Below are positions 28,500 to 37,358 of a stretch of 64,000 nucleotides of DNA, one piece after another. This DNA is from Oscillatoria sp. SIO1A7 (GTDB lineage: Bacteria > Cyanobacteriota > Cyanobacteriia > Cyanobacteriales > Laspinemataceae). The position numbers and the translations under genes were made by a program. Numbering within the stretch: the stretch's first letter is position 1; each line of letters opens with the position of its first letter. Location: the NCBI GenBank assembly GCA_010672965.1, contig JAAHFN010000022.1, forward strand, positions 241,392-305,391, read 5' to 3'. The notes beneath the pieces are model-generated. The model was not told the origin of the DNA, ran no database searches, and worked only from the letters and a program-made list of their open reading frames with translations.

Positions 28500-29756
28500 G
28501 TGACTGCCAATCTACCATCTCTATCAGACAAAACGGCATCTACTTTTATCGACAATATGAAATTGCCAGTTCATCGCTGGTTTAGATTTAGCGCTGATTT
28601 CTCCGCCCAATGGGTTGAAACCGCGATCGAGAAAGCGAGACAAAAAGGGCGGGTAACTCTTCTAGATCCATTTGCTGGCTCCGGGACAACCTTACTAGCG
28701 GCGCAAAAACTTGGCGTTGAATCTTACGGCCTTGAAGCTCATCCCTTTATTGCTCGAATAGCCCAAGCCAAGCTGTATTGCCAAACTGACTCGTCCGCTT
28801 ATATCGATCGCATTGTCAAAGTGACGCAACATGCCGAAACAGTGCAAGGGGACTTAGAGCGTTATCCCCTTTTGATTAGAAAATTTTTTAGCAATTTAGC
28901 TCTAGAATCCCTGGACAGATTGCGACAGGGTTGGGAAAAGTTTGCAGACAATTCTCCAGAATCAGAGTTAGTCTGGCTAACCCTGATTTCTATTCTGCGC
29001 CATGTTTCCGACGCGGGCATAGCATCTTGGCAGTATGTCTTGCCTCGCCATACGAAAAAAAATCCTTTAGAGCCAATGTCTGCTTTTCAGAAAATGGCAG
29101 AAGGTATGGCCACAGATATGATATTAGCTCGCCAAACAGCAGCTTCTGAGGCTGTTCTGATTCGATCTGATGCGCGGACTTGCGAAGGGGTGCCCGATCG
29201 CTTTGCTAATTTGGTCATTGCTTCGCCGCCGCTGCCTAATAACTATGACTATGCCGATACCACTCGTCTGGAAATGTGTTTTATGGGAGAGATTCAAGGC
29301 TGGGGAGATCTCAATAATGCCGTGCGGCAATATCTGATTCGTTCTTCTTCGCAGTACGTTACTAGAAGGTCAGTCAATTTGGATGCCGTTCTGGCCTCTC
29401 CAGAACTAGAGCCGATTAGAGCGGCCATAACCGAAGTATGCGCCAAGCTTTCCGAAGAGCGCGATCGGCACCCGGGCAAAAAAAATTACCATCTCATGGT
29501 TGCCTGCTACTTTTTGGATATGGCTAAAGTTTGGTTGGCATTGCGCCGCACTTGCCAAGCTCCAGCCACAGTTTGTTTTGTCATTGGCGATTCTGCTCTC
29601 TACGGCATTTATATTCCACTGCCTGAATGGTTGGGCGAGCTGGCGCGAGCCGCAGGATTTGACTCGATAGAATTTGAAAAAACCCGCGAAAGAACTACAA
29701 CCAAGCACCAGCTCAATCTTTGCGAAGGAAGGTTATGGGCTCGGTGTGGGGTGTAG
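28500..29756 (+). CDS. DNA methyltransferase-like protein
   Basis: This 418-residue SAM-dependent methyltransferase-like protein carries the SAM-binding motif LLDPFAGSGTT at 54-64 and a catalytic-type motif IASPPLPNNYDY around 240-251. Known amino-methyltransferases have S/D/N-P-P-Y/F/W at that point. Here the aromatic residue is Leu245, so the enzyme may be altered or inactive. A long helical stretch (about 95-215) separates the motifs. The N-terminus LPVHRWFRFSADFSAQWV is strongly hydrophobic/aromatic and looks conserved. No restriction endonuclease lies beside it. The neighbouring AriA/AriB-like pair suggests a small defence island. Start: GTG at 28500; the next Met is at 28557. Confidence 0.75.
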   Translation: MTANLPSLSDKTASTFIDNMKLPVHRWFRFSADFSAQWVETAIEKARQKGRVTLLDPFAGSGTTLLAAQKLGVESYGLEAHPFIARIAQAKLYCQTDSSAYIDRIVKVTQHAETVQGDLERYPLLIRKFFSNLALESLDRLRQGWEKFADNSPESELVWLTLISILRHVSDAGIASWQYVLPRHTKKNPLEPMSAFQKMAEGMATDMILARQTAASEAVLIRSDARTCEGVPDRFANLVIASPPLPNNYDYADTTRLEMCFMGEIQGWGDLNNAVRQYLIRSSSQYVTRRSVNLDAVLASPELEPIRAAITEVCAKLSEERDRHPGKKNYHLMVACYFLDMAKVWLALRRTCQAPATVCFVIGDSALYGIYIPLPEWLGELARAAGFDSIEFEKTRERTTTKHQLNLCEGRLWARCGV

Positions 29757-29870
29757 GGTGTGGGGTGTGGGGTGTGGGGCATTGGGGGACAAGGGGACAA
29801 GGGGACAAGGGGACAGGGAGATAGGGAGACAGGGAGACAAGGGACAAGGGGACAAGGGACAGTGAATAGT
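29757..29870. repeat. Tandem GTGTGGG and AGGGGACA repeats
   Basis: GGTGTGG-type heptamers (29743-29780, starting inside the methyltransferase end) and ggggacaa octamers (29787-29860) follow the methyltransferase gene. Both are simple repeats without a gene. Confidence 0.8.
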
Positions 29871-30018
29871 TATATCAAATCCGGTTAAACAGTCAAAGTT
29901 TGTAGGGGCGGTGCCCCCGTGCCCGCCCCGGCCGCCCCCCGGCCGCCCCGGTTGGTTTGGGGCGGGCACGGGGGCACCGCCCCTACGGGATTTATGTGTA
30001 ATTAACCGGATTTGATAT
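29871..30018. mobile_element. Family B palindromic element
   Basis: 148 bp, from TATATCAAATCCGGTTAA to TTAACCGGATTTGATAT, with a very GC-rich core hairpin (gggcggtgcccccgtgcccg and its complement). Other copies are at 50844, 51643 and 63906. A related core lies at 36510-36574. Confidence 0.8.
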
Positions 30019-30107
30019 TAGATAATTATTTCTCTTGACTTTTCACTTTTGACTTTTGACTTTTCACTCCTCCAATGCCCAATGCCCCATGCCCCATGCC
30101 CAATGCC

Positions 30108-31733
30108 CTATGCCCCAGTATTCCGAATCTCGGCCAAAGGAAACAACTGGCTGGGGTTGAGGGTGACGCCAGTTATGCCTTTTTGGGCAAAGGCATAGTC
30201 TTTGTTTTGCCAGAGAGGAATATAGGGAACTTCATCGGCTAATAATTCTTGAAGTTCGCCAAAAATAGCGTTGCGAGCTTCGGGATTTAGTTCTTTGCGC
30301 TGGCGATCGATAAGCTGATTCGCTCGATCGCTATAGTAAAACGACCCTAGAGATTTACTGCCGCCGGACTCGCAGCCGGTGCTTGGGTCACCTTTGCTGC
30401 AAGCGAGAAAAGGCTGAGTGTAGTTGTCTGGGTCGAAAAAATCGGCAAACCAATTCATTAAAAAGGTCTGATAAACTCCTTTAGCTCGGTTCGCCGTCGA
30501 AGTTGTAAATTCTACGCTATTTAGTTCTAGCTCTAGCATCCCATCTAGTTGCTGCTGGGCGATCGCTTTGAGAGCGCTGGCCAATAAACCCCGCACCGGC
30601 GAGTCTGTTGGATACCAGAGTTCCAACTTCAAGGGATTGGCGCTGCTATATCCGGCTTCGGCTAGTAATTCTTTGGCTTTGGCTGGATTGCCTTTGTCCC
30701 CGTAGCGTTCTTGAAAAACTGGCTGATAAGCATCAAAGTAAGTGGGAATCATGCTGTAGAGGGGTTCTGCTTGGCCGGAGTTTACTCGCTCTATTAATAA
30801 AGAGCGATCGACAATAGCCGCCAGCGCCTGCCGCACCTTGGGATTATCTAAAGGCGGTTCCTTAACGTTGAGCAGCCAATAGCTAATAAAATTACCGCTA
30901 GTGGCGATCGCCTGCCAGCCTTTCTCCGGTGCCAGCTCTTCTAAAGAGCGAATTTGGTTCGGGTCGAGAGTATCGTAAGCCACATCCACCAAGCCGGTGC
31001 GAAAAGCATTGTATAAATTCGCTGCGGAGGAAAAGCGCTGAATGTCAACTCCTTTATTGGCTGGTTTCTCCCCCCAATATTCCTCGAAAATGTCCAACTT
31101 AACCGAATCCGTCCCGAGTTTGGCCAATTTATACGGACCAGTCCCCGCAAAGCTATCTGGTTTGAATTCGCCATCTTTACCGTAGTATTGAGGCGAAACC
31201 GCACAAGTGCCGAAAAAGGTCAAAAGTTTGGGAAAAGCGGCAAATGGTTGTTTTAGCTGGATGGTTATTTCATATTCGCTAGTGACGGCGACGGATGCCA
31301 CGGCTTTGGTTAGCAAAAATGACGGTTGCCCGCCGTTTTCCATAAATCGCCGCAGAGAAAAGGCCATTGCTTCGGCGTTGAAAGGAGTGCCGTCATGGAA
31401 AACGACATCTTGGCGCAGGGGAATGGTATAGGTTAAAGCGTCGCTACTAATTGTCGGCAATTCCGTGGCTAGTTGGGGTTGCAGCTTGTCGGTTCCGGGT
31501 TGGTAGCGATAGAGGCGATCGCCCATATTTTCCAGCAAGATTCCCGAAGCCAAGTCGTAAGCATCCGCCGGGTCTAGGGTTCGCACTTTTCCAGTAGTGC
31601 CGATGGTAATGCGATCGCTCTGCCGGTTTGCTGGCGGCAAGTCTGCTGTCGGAGTGCCGCCACAGCTAAGTGCCAAAAAGCAGCTTATCAAAAACAAACT
31701 TATCCATTTTCTCAGCCCCTGCGATTGTTTCAT
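30108..31733 (-). CDS. ABC transporter substrate-binding lipoprotein, peptide/nickel type
   Basis: This 541-residue extracytoplasmic solute-binding protein is of the SBP_bac_5 (DppA/OppA/NikA) family. A lipoprotein signal is visible: MKQSQGLRKWISLFLISCFLALSCGG, written here as two stretches, WISLFLISCF and the lipobox LALSC, with Cys24 lipidated. Mature-part motifs are IGTTGKVRTLDPADAYD, then VVFHDGTPFNAEAMAFSLRR, and NPKVRQALAAIVDRSLLI. No permease or ATPase genes are adjacent, so the transporter partners lie elsewhere. The ligand (oligopeptide or other) cannot be told from the sequence. Confidence 0.92.
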   Translation of the reverse strand: MKQSQGLRKWISLFLISCFLALSCGGTPTADLPPANRQSDRITIGTTGKVRTLDPADAYDLASGILLENMGDRLYRYQPGTDKLQPQLATELPTISSDALTYTIPLRQDVVFHDGTPFNAEAMAFSLRRFMENGGQPSFLLTKAVASVAVTSEYEITIQLKQPFAAFPKLLTFFGTCAVSPQYYGKDGEFKPDSFAGTGPYKLAKLGTDSVKLDIFEEYWGEKPANKGVDIQRFSSAANLYNAFRTGLVDVAYDTLDPNQIRSLEELAPEKGWQAIATSGNFISYWLLNVKEPPLDNPKVRQALAAIVDRSLLIERVNSGQAEPLYSMIPTYFDAYQPVFQERYGDKGNPAKAKELLAEAGYSSANPLKLELWYPTDSPVRGLLASALKAIAQQQLDGMLELELNSVEFTTSTANRAKGVYQTFLMNWFADFFDPDNYTQPFLACSKGDPSTGCESGGSKSLGSFYYSDRANQLIDRQRKELNPEARNAIFGELQELLADEVPYIPLWQNKDYAFAQKGITGVTLNPSQLFPLAEIRNTGA

Positions 31734-31795
31734 ATATTTTTTTGGAAAAGCGATCGAATTATTATAGCAGCAGCTCGCCTAGGTAGCTAAGATTA

Positions 31796-31913
31796 AGAAA
31801 CCCGGTTTTTTGAAAAAACCGGGTTTCTGGGGCTTAAGATTAAGAAACCCGGTTTTTTCAAAAAACCGGGTTTCTGAGGTTTCTGGGGTTTCTGAGGTTT
31901 CTGGGGTTTCTGG
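31796..31913. repeat. Tandem REP-like hairpins and TTTCTGGGG repeats
   Basis: Two near-perfect 32-33-bp palindromes (AGAAACCCGGTTTTTT and its complement) at 31796-31828 and 31843-31874 are followed by four TTTCTG(G/A)GG nonamers. A third hairpin of the same kind is at 34741-34771. They lie upstream of the solute-binding protein gene. Confidence 0.85.
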
Positions 31914-32189
31914 CTCTTGCTAGAAATTACAGCTTATCAAATATCGGGAAGGCTCTAACCTGCGTATTGGGCTTAAAAGGTCTTTATCGGCCTGCTGTTG
32001 CTGAGGGTCAAAACCCCCTAATAGCCAGTCGATGCCTGCGTCGCTCCAGGCAGATCGTTTGAGACAATTCCGCCAAGCCAGCCAAATCTTTAAGAGTCTG
32101 TAAAGCTTGCTGGATATAGTTTTGAGGCGATTTTTATAGCTGCTTTATAAAAATATTTTTGTCCTGGTGATATGGAACGCTGCCAAACT
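31914..32189. other. Intergenic, no feature recognised
   Basis: Between the REP-like hairpins and the decayed pilin copy I see no open frame with support and no clear repeat. Confidence 0.4.
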
Positions 32190-32406
32190 GGGTAAGTTCT
32201 ATTTAAGAGTCGAAACTCAAGCATCTAAGCCATCAGGGGAAGGTATAAATTATGAACGTAGAACTAAGGGTCAAGTTCCTGCGGCACTTCAACGAAAAGA
32301 AGCAGGAATAAGAATTTACTTTAATCTAATTTTGGTTGTGGCGATCGCGACGGTAACTTTGGCTACCGTAGCTTGGCGATGGCTTCTCAGCCAAGCGAAT
32401 AAAGCG
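32190..32406 (+). pseudogene. Decayed 5' copy of the adjacent pilin gene
   Basis: The DNA from 32190 aligns by eye with 32989-33200, the leader and first ~50 codons of the pilin gene at 33045. Both share gtaagtt(c/t)ta, a 'gcatctaagccat' leader, and a start reading MNVELRVKFLRHFNEKKQE here against MKAELRVKFLQHLNKTKREE there. In this copy the next codon is TAA (32309-32311), just where the prepilin cleavage site GFTLIELL should begin. Homology continues in a broken form (tttactttaat...ttggttgtgg) and stops where a family A element begins at 32400. Confidence 0.8.
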
Positions 32407-32538
32407 TTTATCAAATCAGTCTAACGAAGAGAACGTAGGGGCGTAGGGGCGACAGCATCCCCGAGACAATCTCGGCCGTAGAACGGCAACCCCCGTAATG
32501 GGATGCTTCGCCCTCACATCAATTTGAGAAACGCTATA
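32400..32538. mobile_element. Family A palindromic element in the pilin remnant
   Basis: The right end is intact (ATTTGAGAAACGCTATA). The left end is eroded (TAAAGCGTTTATCAAAT). It truncates the pilin-like remnant. Confidence 0.65.
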
Positions 32539-32633
32539 AGCTCAAGCAGATAAAAGCGTCGTTGTATGTATTATGACGTTTTGTTTGTCATGCAAAGAAG
32601 TAAGAGAATGCAAGCGAGCAAAATAATTTTTTT

Positions 32634-32717
32634 AGGACTTAAGCATTAACTAACAGCGATCGGGGCAACCACAGGGGGATTGCCCCTACAAAACAATCTA
32701 GATATTTTGCGTAAGTT
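32634..32717. mobile_element. Family E palindromic element
   Basis: AGGACTTAAGCATTAAC ... TTTTGCGTAAGTT, with the core gggcaaccacagggggattg shared with the copy at 61829. Upstream of the pilin gene. Confidence 0.65.
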
Positions 32718-33044
32718 TTCTTTTTCAAAAGACTTGTTGTCAAAACGAGTCATATAAGTCTTGCCGAAAATGCGATCGGCTAGGCAAAAAATTAGGACAG
32801 CATAAATGCCACTTGTAAGCGCTATTTTTCCAGCGTCTTACCGATTTATGTTGCTCTATAAATACAGTAAATAGCTGCAATAGCAGCCAAATATCCACGA
32901 GTTTTTAGTGCTTGTGGGTGTAGTTGCAATGCACTTTTATTGCGTGAAAATTATTTTAATTGTGATGATAGATAGTGGTGTCAACATGGGTAAGTTTTAT
33001 TCAAGAGTTGAAAACCAAGCATCTAAGCCATTAGGGTCTAAAAT

Positions 33045-33629
33045 ATGAAAGCAGAACTAAGGGTCAAGTTCTTACAGCATCTAAATAAAACGAAGCGCGA
33101 AGAAGGGTTTACTTTAATAGAATTGTTGGTTGTGGTTATTATCATCGGGATTCTTTGTGCTTTGGCCTTGCCTTCTCTTCTGAGTCAAGTGAATAAGGCC
33201 AAATATGTGGAGGCTCGGAACAACATTGGTACTTTGAATCGGGCTCAACAGGCATACCATTTAGAAAACAATGAATTTACCGGCAATATTGGCGCTTTGG
33301 GAATCGGCATACAGACCCAGACTGTAAACTACCAATACAGCATAGTTACTGATATAGTTGCTGGTGAAAGCGTTGCTGCGTCCGCAGCTTGTGCTATCAA
33401 GCCCAAACTCAAGGCTTACCAAGGCCGGACGTACAGTGCTGAGGTAACCAGTGGTGGCATTACAGAGGCAGTGACGCGAGCAAATTTATTCCAGTCTGTA
33501 GTCACTGCGCCTAGTGGTACTAATGCTGCTAATCCTTATTGTGGTGGAGCGAATAAACCTCCTGCTACTCCTGGAGGCTCGCCACCTACAGAACAAGGTA
33601 ATACGGGATGGAAGAACCTGGGAGGATAA
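33045..33629 (+). CDS. Type IV pilin-like protein (PilA family)
   Basis: This 194-residue prepilin has a basic 21-residue leader ending in EEG. Cleavage is expected between Gly21 and Phe22 by prepilin peptidase. The mature N-terminus FTLIELLVVVIIIGILCALA carries the Glu5 needed for assembly. The following helix, NKAKYVEARNNIGTLNRAQQ, is typical of cyanobacterial PilA1-like and general-secretion pseudopilins. The C-terminal domain holds Cys residues (SAACAIKP and NPYCGG) that could form the D-region disulfide. The tail is Pro/Gly-rich. No other pil genes are adjacent. The gene was partly duplicated upstream (32190). Confidence 0.9.
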   Translation: MKAELRVKFLQHLNKTKREEGFTLIELLVVVIIIGILCALALPSLLSQVNKAKYVEARNNIGTLNRAQQAYHLENNEFTGNIGALGIGIQTQTVNYQYSIVTDIVAGESVAASAACAIKPKLKAYQGRTYSAEVTSGGITEAVTRANLFQSVVTAPSGTNAANPYCGGANKPPATPGGSPPTEQGNTGWKNLGG

Positions 33630-33755
33630 TGATTGTATTTAGTCAATAGGATAGTACCGATCGCCTGGTTTGTCGGCAAGCGATGAGGTCATTCTACTTC
33701 CCCTCTTGGGAGGGGCTAGGGGTGGGTACAACTTGCGTAACCCACCTTTAATCCC

Positions 33756-34499
33756 TTATAAAAGATCGGGATCTTCTCCCAATTCTCTTAATCGCTCCGC
33801 AAGGCGAGCCGCTTTTTGATCGGCAGATTCGGCTCGTTGCTCGGCAGCCTCTTCGGGAAAGGGAATCAGATTTCCCGAAGAGTCATAAAAGCGCAACCAA
33901 AAAGCAGTCACTCGGTCGATAGTTCCCTGCCAGGTTCCCAACCACAAACCCAAGCTTTCGCACCAGAGCCATCCTCGGTCGTTTGGCACTAATCGCTCAT
34001 AGCGTTGTTTGGCATTCAAGTGCCATCCTTGTAAAGAATCTGCCTGAAACGGGTCGTAAACAAAATAGTCCGGCGTCTTGAAAGTACGCTCGTAAATATT
34101 TTTCTTTTCGCCGAGATCTACATCGGCAGTGGATGGGGACATCAGTTCTACAACGACGTCTGGATAGCGACCGTTTTCCTCCCAGACTACCCAGCCTCTT
34201 CGATCGCGCTCTCCATCTACATCTAGCACTACAAAAAAGTCTGGCCCTCTAAAATCGCGATTGCGAGCCTGGGTGCTGCTGTAATATACGAACATATTGC
34301 CCCCGACAAAGAAATCTTTGCGATCGGCTAGTGCTTGCAGCAATAACCGGATCAGGGCATTCATTGCTATGCGGTGTTGAGGGCTTTCCAAGGGTTCTCC
34401 GTCATCAAAAATCAAGTCAACAGGGGGCATGGGCGGTTCCCACTCTGGCGGGGCCGCTGCTACTTCCCTCGGAATTTCATAAGCTGCCTCAGCGGACAT
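33756..34499 (-). CDS. Uma2 family (DUF820) putative endonuclease
   Basis: The 247-residue protein belongs to the PD-(D/E)XK-like Uma2 family, which is greatly expanded in cyanobacteria and of unproven role. Motifs: RGPDFFVVLDVDGERDRRGW, then PDVVVELMSPSTADVDLGEK, followed by KNIYERTFKTPDYFVYDPF. The Asp and Glu-x-x-S pattern is that of the nuclease-like active site. The C-terminus is a coiled coil rich in Ala, Glu and Arg (EEAAEQRAESADQKAARLAE), common in this family. It is probably monocistronic. A family A element lies upstream. Confidence 0.92.
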   Translation of the reverse strand: MSAEAAYEIPREVAAAPPEWEPPMPPVDLIFDDGEPLESPQHRIAMNALIRLLLQALADRKDFFVGGNMFVYYSSTQARNRDFRGPDFFVVLDVDGERDRRGWVVWEENGRYPDVVVELMSPSTADVDLGEKKNIYERTFKTPDYFVYDPFQADSLQGWHLNAKQRYERLVPNDRGWLWCESLGLWLGTWQGTIDRVTAFWLRFYDSSGNLIPFPEEAAEQRAESADQKAARLAERLRELGEDPDLL

Positions 34500-34570
34500 T
34501 GCTAGCCTCTCTTTAATGAGGATTTCTGCGTTACTTTTCTTAGTTTAGCTCGCATTAGACTATTTGGGAC

Positions 34571-34722
34571 TATAGCATTTCTCAAATTAATGTGAGGTTA
34601 TGTGGGGCGAAGCATCCCACTACGGGGGTTGTCGTTCGGGTCGCCGAGATTGTCTTGGGGATGCTGTCGCCCCTACGCCCTCCAAGGGGATTGTTCATTA
34701 CACTTATTTGAGAAACGCTATA
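34571..34722. mobile_element. Family A palindromic element
   Basis: A 152-bp copy with ends TATAGCATTTCTCAAAT and ATTTGAGAAACGCTATA, between the Uma2 start and cobB. A REP-like hairpin (AGAAACCCGGTTTTTC...) follows at 34741-34771. Confidence 0.85.
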
Positions 34723-34802
34723 AAGTATTTGCGATACCTGAGAAACCCGGTTTTTCAAAAACCGGGTTTCTGGCTCCAGTTTGTATTTTTTTATTTTTGA
34801 CT

Positions 34803-36350
34803 ATGGCTTTAGCGATCGCCGGGGAACGTAGCGGAGTTGGCAAGACCACAATTACTCTAGCTATACTCTCCTATTTAAAACGCTCGGGAATAACCGTCCA
34901 ATCATTTAAAGTCGGCCCGGATTATATTGACCCGATGTTTCACCAAAACGTGACGGGTCGTCCTTGTCGCAACTTAGATCCTCTGATAACTTCTCCAGAA
35001 TACGTTCGCCAATGTTTTCAGCGCCATGCTGCCCAGGTAGAAGTTGCTTTAGTTGAAGGGGTGATGGGCTTGTTTGATGGGGTCGCGTTGGCAGGAGATA
35101 AGCGAAAAGAAATTAGTTATGAATATTCGGAAAAAATTGCTCTTAATTTAGGGAGTAATTCTTGGTTGCAAGGGACAGATTTTGCCAGCACAGCTCATAT
35201 CGCCAGACTGCTGGGACTGCCGCTGATTTTAGTTATCGACTGCAGCCGGCTATCGGGTTCGGTAGCCGCGATCGCCCACGGTTATCGCTCCTTAGACCCC
35301 AGAATCCATCTGGCCGGAGTCATACTAAATAGAGTAGCGAGCGATCGCCACCTAGAATTGCTGCAAAACGCCCTCGCTCCTTTAGAGATTCCCATACTCG
35401 GAGTCATGCGGCGTCAGGATAAGATTGCTATTCCCGATCGCCATCTCGGCCTAGTTCCCACAGCAGAACTTGCCCACTTAGATGAATTGCTCGACCGACT
35501 GGCGGACATTGCAGCAAAAAGTTTTGATTGGCAGCGCCTATTGCCATTGCTCCGGGAACAGCAAAAATTACCAGCGCCATTACCAAAGCCGGATGGGGAA
35601 GAGATGCGATCGCGCGCTTCTTACCAAGATTCTCTCGACCGGGCGCGAGCGATCGCTTCTGCCAGTCAAGGCAAAATTAAAATAGCGATCGCTCGGGATA
35701 CTGCCTTCAGTTTTTACTATCAAGACAACCTGGATATTCTCGAATCTTTAGGGGCAGAATTAATACCTTGGAGTCCCCTCAAAGACTCCCGCTTGCCAGA
35801 GGACATTCGCGGACTGTATTTTGGCGGCGGTTTCCCAGAGGTATTTGGCGAGGAACTCAGCGATAATAGTTCGGCAAGGGATGCGGTGCGATCGGCCATC
35901 CAATCGGGACTGCCCGTTTATGCTGAATGTGGCGGTTTAATGTACTTGGCCGAAAAAATTGCGGATTTCGAGGGAAAATCTTGGCCGATGGTAGGAGTTT
36001 TGCCAACAATTGCAGAGATGGGCAAGCGTTTGACCCTAGGCTATCGGCGAGCTACGGCTTTGCAAAATAGTCCCTTATTAGCTGCCGGAGAAACTGTATA
36101 TGGCCATGAGTTTCATCGTTCCCAGCTCCAGAGCGAACCCGCTTCGCCTCTATTTCAGACTTGGAGCTATCGCCCTGGAGCCAAACCCGTTGCCGAAGGA
36201 TGGCACCAAAATTATTGTTTCGACGGGCTAAAATCCGACGGGCTAAAATCCGGGGAACGAGCAGTATTGCATGCTTCTTATATCCACCTGCACTGGGGTT
36301 CGCGCCCCGACCTTCCGGCTCGATTTCTCCAGCATTGTCGCTCTAATTAA
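34803..36350 (+). CDS. cobB: Cobyrinate a,c-diamide synthase
   Basis: The 515-residue enzyme amidates the a and c side chains of cobyrinate using ATP and glutamine in corrin (B12) biosynthesis. It begins MALAIAGERSGVGKTTITLA, a P-loop amidoligase start. It continues with VEGVMGLFDG and LVIDCSRLSGSVAAIAHGYR. The C-terminal class-I amidotransferase domain holds the nucleophile Cys in YAECGGLMYL and ends with a HASYIHLHWG motif. The frame is open further upstream to 34602, but those 67 codons lie in a family A element and a REP hairpin, so the ATG at 34803 is chosen. I see no B12 riboswitch upstream. The gene is also called cbiA. Confidence 0.93.
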   Translation: MALAIAGERSGVGKTTITLAILSYLKRSGITVQSFKVGPDYIDPMFHQNVTGRPCRNLDPLITSPEYVRQCFQRHAAQVEVALVEGVMGLFDGVALAGDKRKEISYEYSEKIALNLGSNSWLQGTDFASTAHIARLLGLPLILVIDCSRLSGSVAAIAHGYRSLDPRIHLAGVILNRVASDRHLELLQNALAPLEIPILGVMRRQDKIAIPDRHLGLVPTAELAHLDELLDRLADIAAKSFDWQRLLPLLREQQKLPAPLPKPDGEEMRSRASYQDSLDRARAIASASQGKIKIAIARDTAFSFYYQDNLDILESLGAELIPWSPLKDSRLPEDIRGLYFGGGFPEVFGEELSDNSSARDAVRSAIQSGLPVYAECGGLMYLAEKIADFEGKSWPMVGVLPTIAEMGKRLTLGYRRATALQNSPLLAAGETVYGHEFHRSQLQSEPASPLFQTWSYRPGAKPVAEGWHQNYCFDGLKSDGLKSGERAVLHASYIHLHWGSRPDLPARFLQHCRSN

Positions 36351-36460
36351 TATAGCGGTAAGCGATTAGCTGTCAGCAGTCAGCAGTCAGCTAAAGTCCT
36401 GCCATACGCACTCATGAGCGCATTTTGTAGCTGTCAAACACCTTAATCGGTAGTGCTATA
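36351..36460. mobile_element. Family G palindromic element after cobB
   Basis: 110 bp, TATAGCGGTAAGCGATTAGC ... CGGTAGTGCTATA, directly after the cobB stop codon. Its inverted relative is at 50122-50228. It includes GTCAGCA heptamers. Confidence 0.8.
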
Positions 36461-36484
36461 TAATGGTGTGCGGGCGCGCACCTT

Positions 36485-36590
36485 ATATATAATGCGTCTC
36501 CATGAATCCTGTAGGGGTTCCCCGTGCCCGCCCCGTGGCTGCCCAAAGCCGGGGCGGGCACGGGGAACCCCTACTGTTTGCACAAATGAT
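36485..36590. repeat. GC-rich palindrome related to the family B core
   Basis: Arms tgtaggggttccccgtgccc and the complementary gggcacggggaacccctac at 36510-36574. The terminal ends of family B are missing or diverged. Confidence 0.65.
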
Positions 36591-36611
36591 TTATATGCGA
36601 GATGCGCTGCA

Positions 36612-37358
36612 TCAAAATAAACGCGATCGCACCAACAAATCATTGAGAGCTTTTTTGCCATTCGGTTTGTCTGGGAGGCTGCTGGCAGCGGAGTTTTCTT
36701 CTAATTGCCGATAGAGGCGATCGAACTCTTCCTGATAGAAAGCTACATCGGCTTCTGGCAAAAAGGCTCCCTCGCCGCCAGCCATTTTCCGAGCTATCAA
36801 TTCGGGGACATAAGGCAAGCGGAACTCCTCATTTAACTTGACTAAGTTCGCTTCGATGCTGCCGGTTCGCATCAGATAGATCCCCGTCAGCAATACCCGA
36901 AAAACATATAGCAACGGTTTCGCTCGCTGGGGAGATTCTTTGGCGAAAAGTCTCCATTGAGTTCGGGCAAAGCCGAGATAGTGATGAGCGTGGTGACGGG
37001 TGATACAGCCGCTGGCAATTTCTTTTAATTCTTGATAAGCCGAGCTACTCTGCAAAACCAGCGGCGAATATAATTGCTCCAAGACATAGCCATTTTTTTT
37101 GAGCAGCAGGCTAAAGAACTTTTTGATATCGTGGGTTACTAAGTCCAGTTCCAAGCCAGAATTGCGCCGCTCCGCAATTTCGATAGTTTCCCGCCCCGCA
37201 TCTAAGCCGATGACTTCCCGCACTGGCAAAATGTGAACTCCCCGCAAGTCATAATCGGAATCTGGAGAAGCAAAGCCATATAAGTGCGATCCGCTAATAG
37301 TGACGAAAAGCAGGGGATAGGGTTGTTCGGCAATGATGTCTAATAATTCTCGTTCCAT
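36612..37358 (-). CDS. YcgL-like nucleotidyltransferase
   Basis: This 248-residue protein has a polymerase-beta-type nucleotidyltransferase fold. Its active-site motif, ISGSHLYGFASPDSDYDLRG, has the Gly-Ser and Asp-x-Asp pattern at about 22-42. The remainder is helical (EQLYSPLVL, CITRHHAHHYLGFARTQW, KPLLYVFRVLLTGIYLM), as in COG3541 (YcgL/RlaP-like) proteins, which have been linked to RNA end repair or modification. The target is unknown. A second, distinct member lies 512 bp upstream on the same strand, separated by repeats, so they are not obviously one operon. Confidence 0.85.
   Translation of the reverse strand: MERELLDIIAEQPYPLLFVTISGSHLYGFASPDSDYDLRGVHILPVREVIGLDAGRETIEIAERRNSGLELDLVTHDIKKFFSLLLKKNGYVLEQLYSPLVLQSSSAYQELKEIASGCITRHHAHHYLGFARTQWRLFAKESPQRAKPLLYVFRVLLTGIYLMRTGSIEANLVKLNEEFRLPYVPELIARKMAGGEGAFLPEADVAFYQEEFDRLYRQLEENSAASSLPDKPNGKKALNDLLVRSRLF

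Noticed and set aside
32167..32424. 85-codon open frame with a hydrophobic segment
   Set aside because: It runs in another frame through the decayed pilin copy and into a family A element; the hydrophobic stretch is an accident of that.
34602..34802. 67-codon N-terminal extension of cobyrinate a,c-diamide synthase
   Set aside because: These codons lie in a family A element and a REP-like hairpin. The enzyme's P-loop start begins directly at the ATG at 34803.
34723..34802. Possible B12 riboswitch before cobB
   Set aside because: The short leader is a REP hairpin and element DNA. No cobalamin-box sequence or multi-stem structure is visible.
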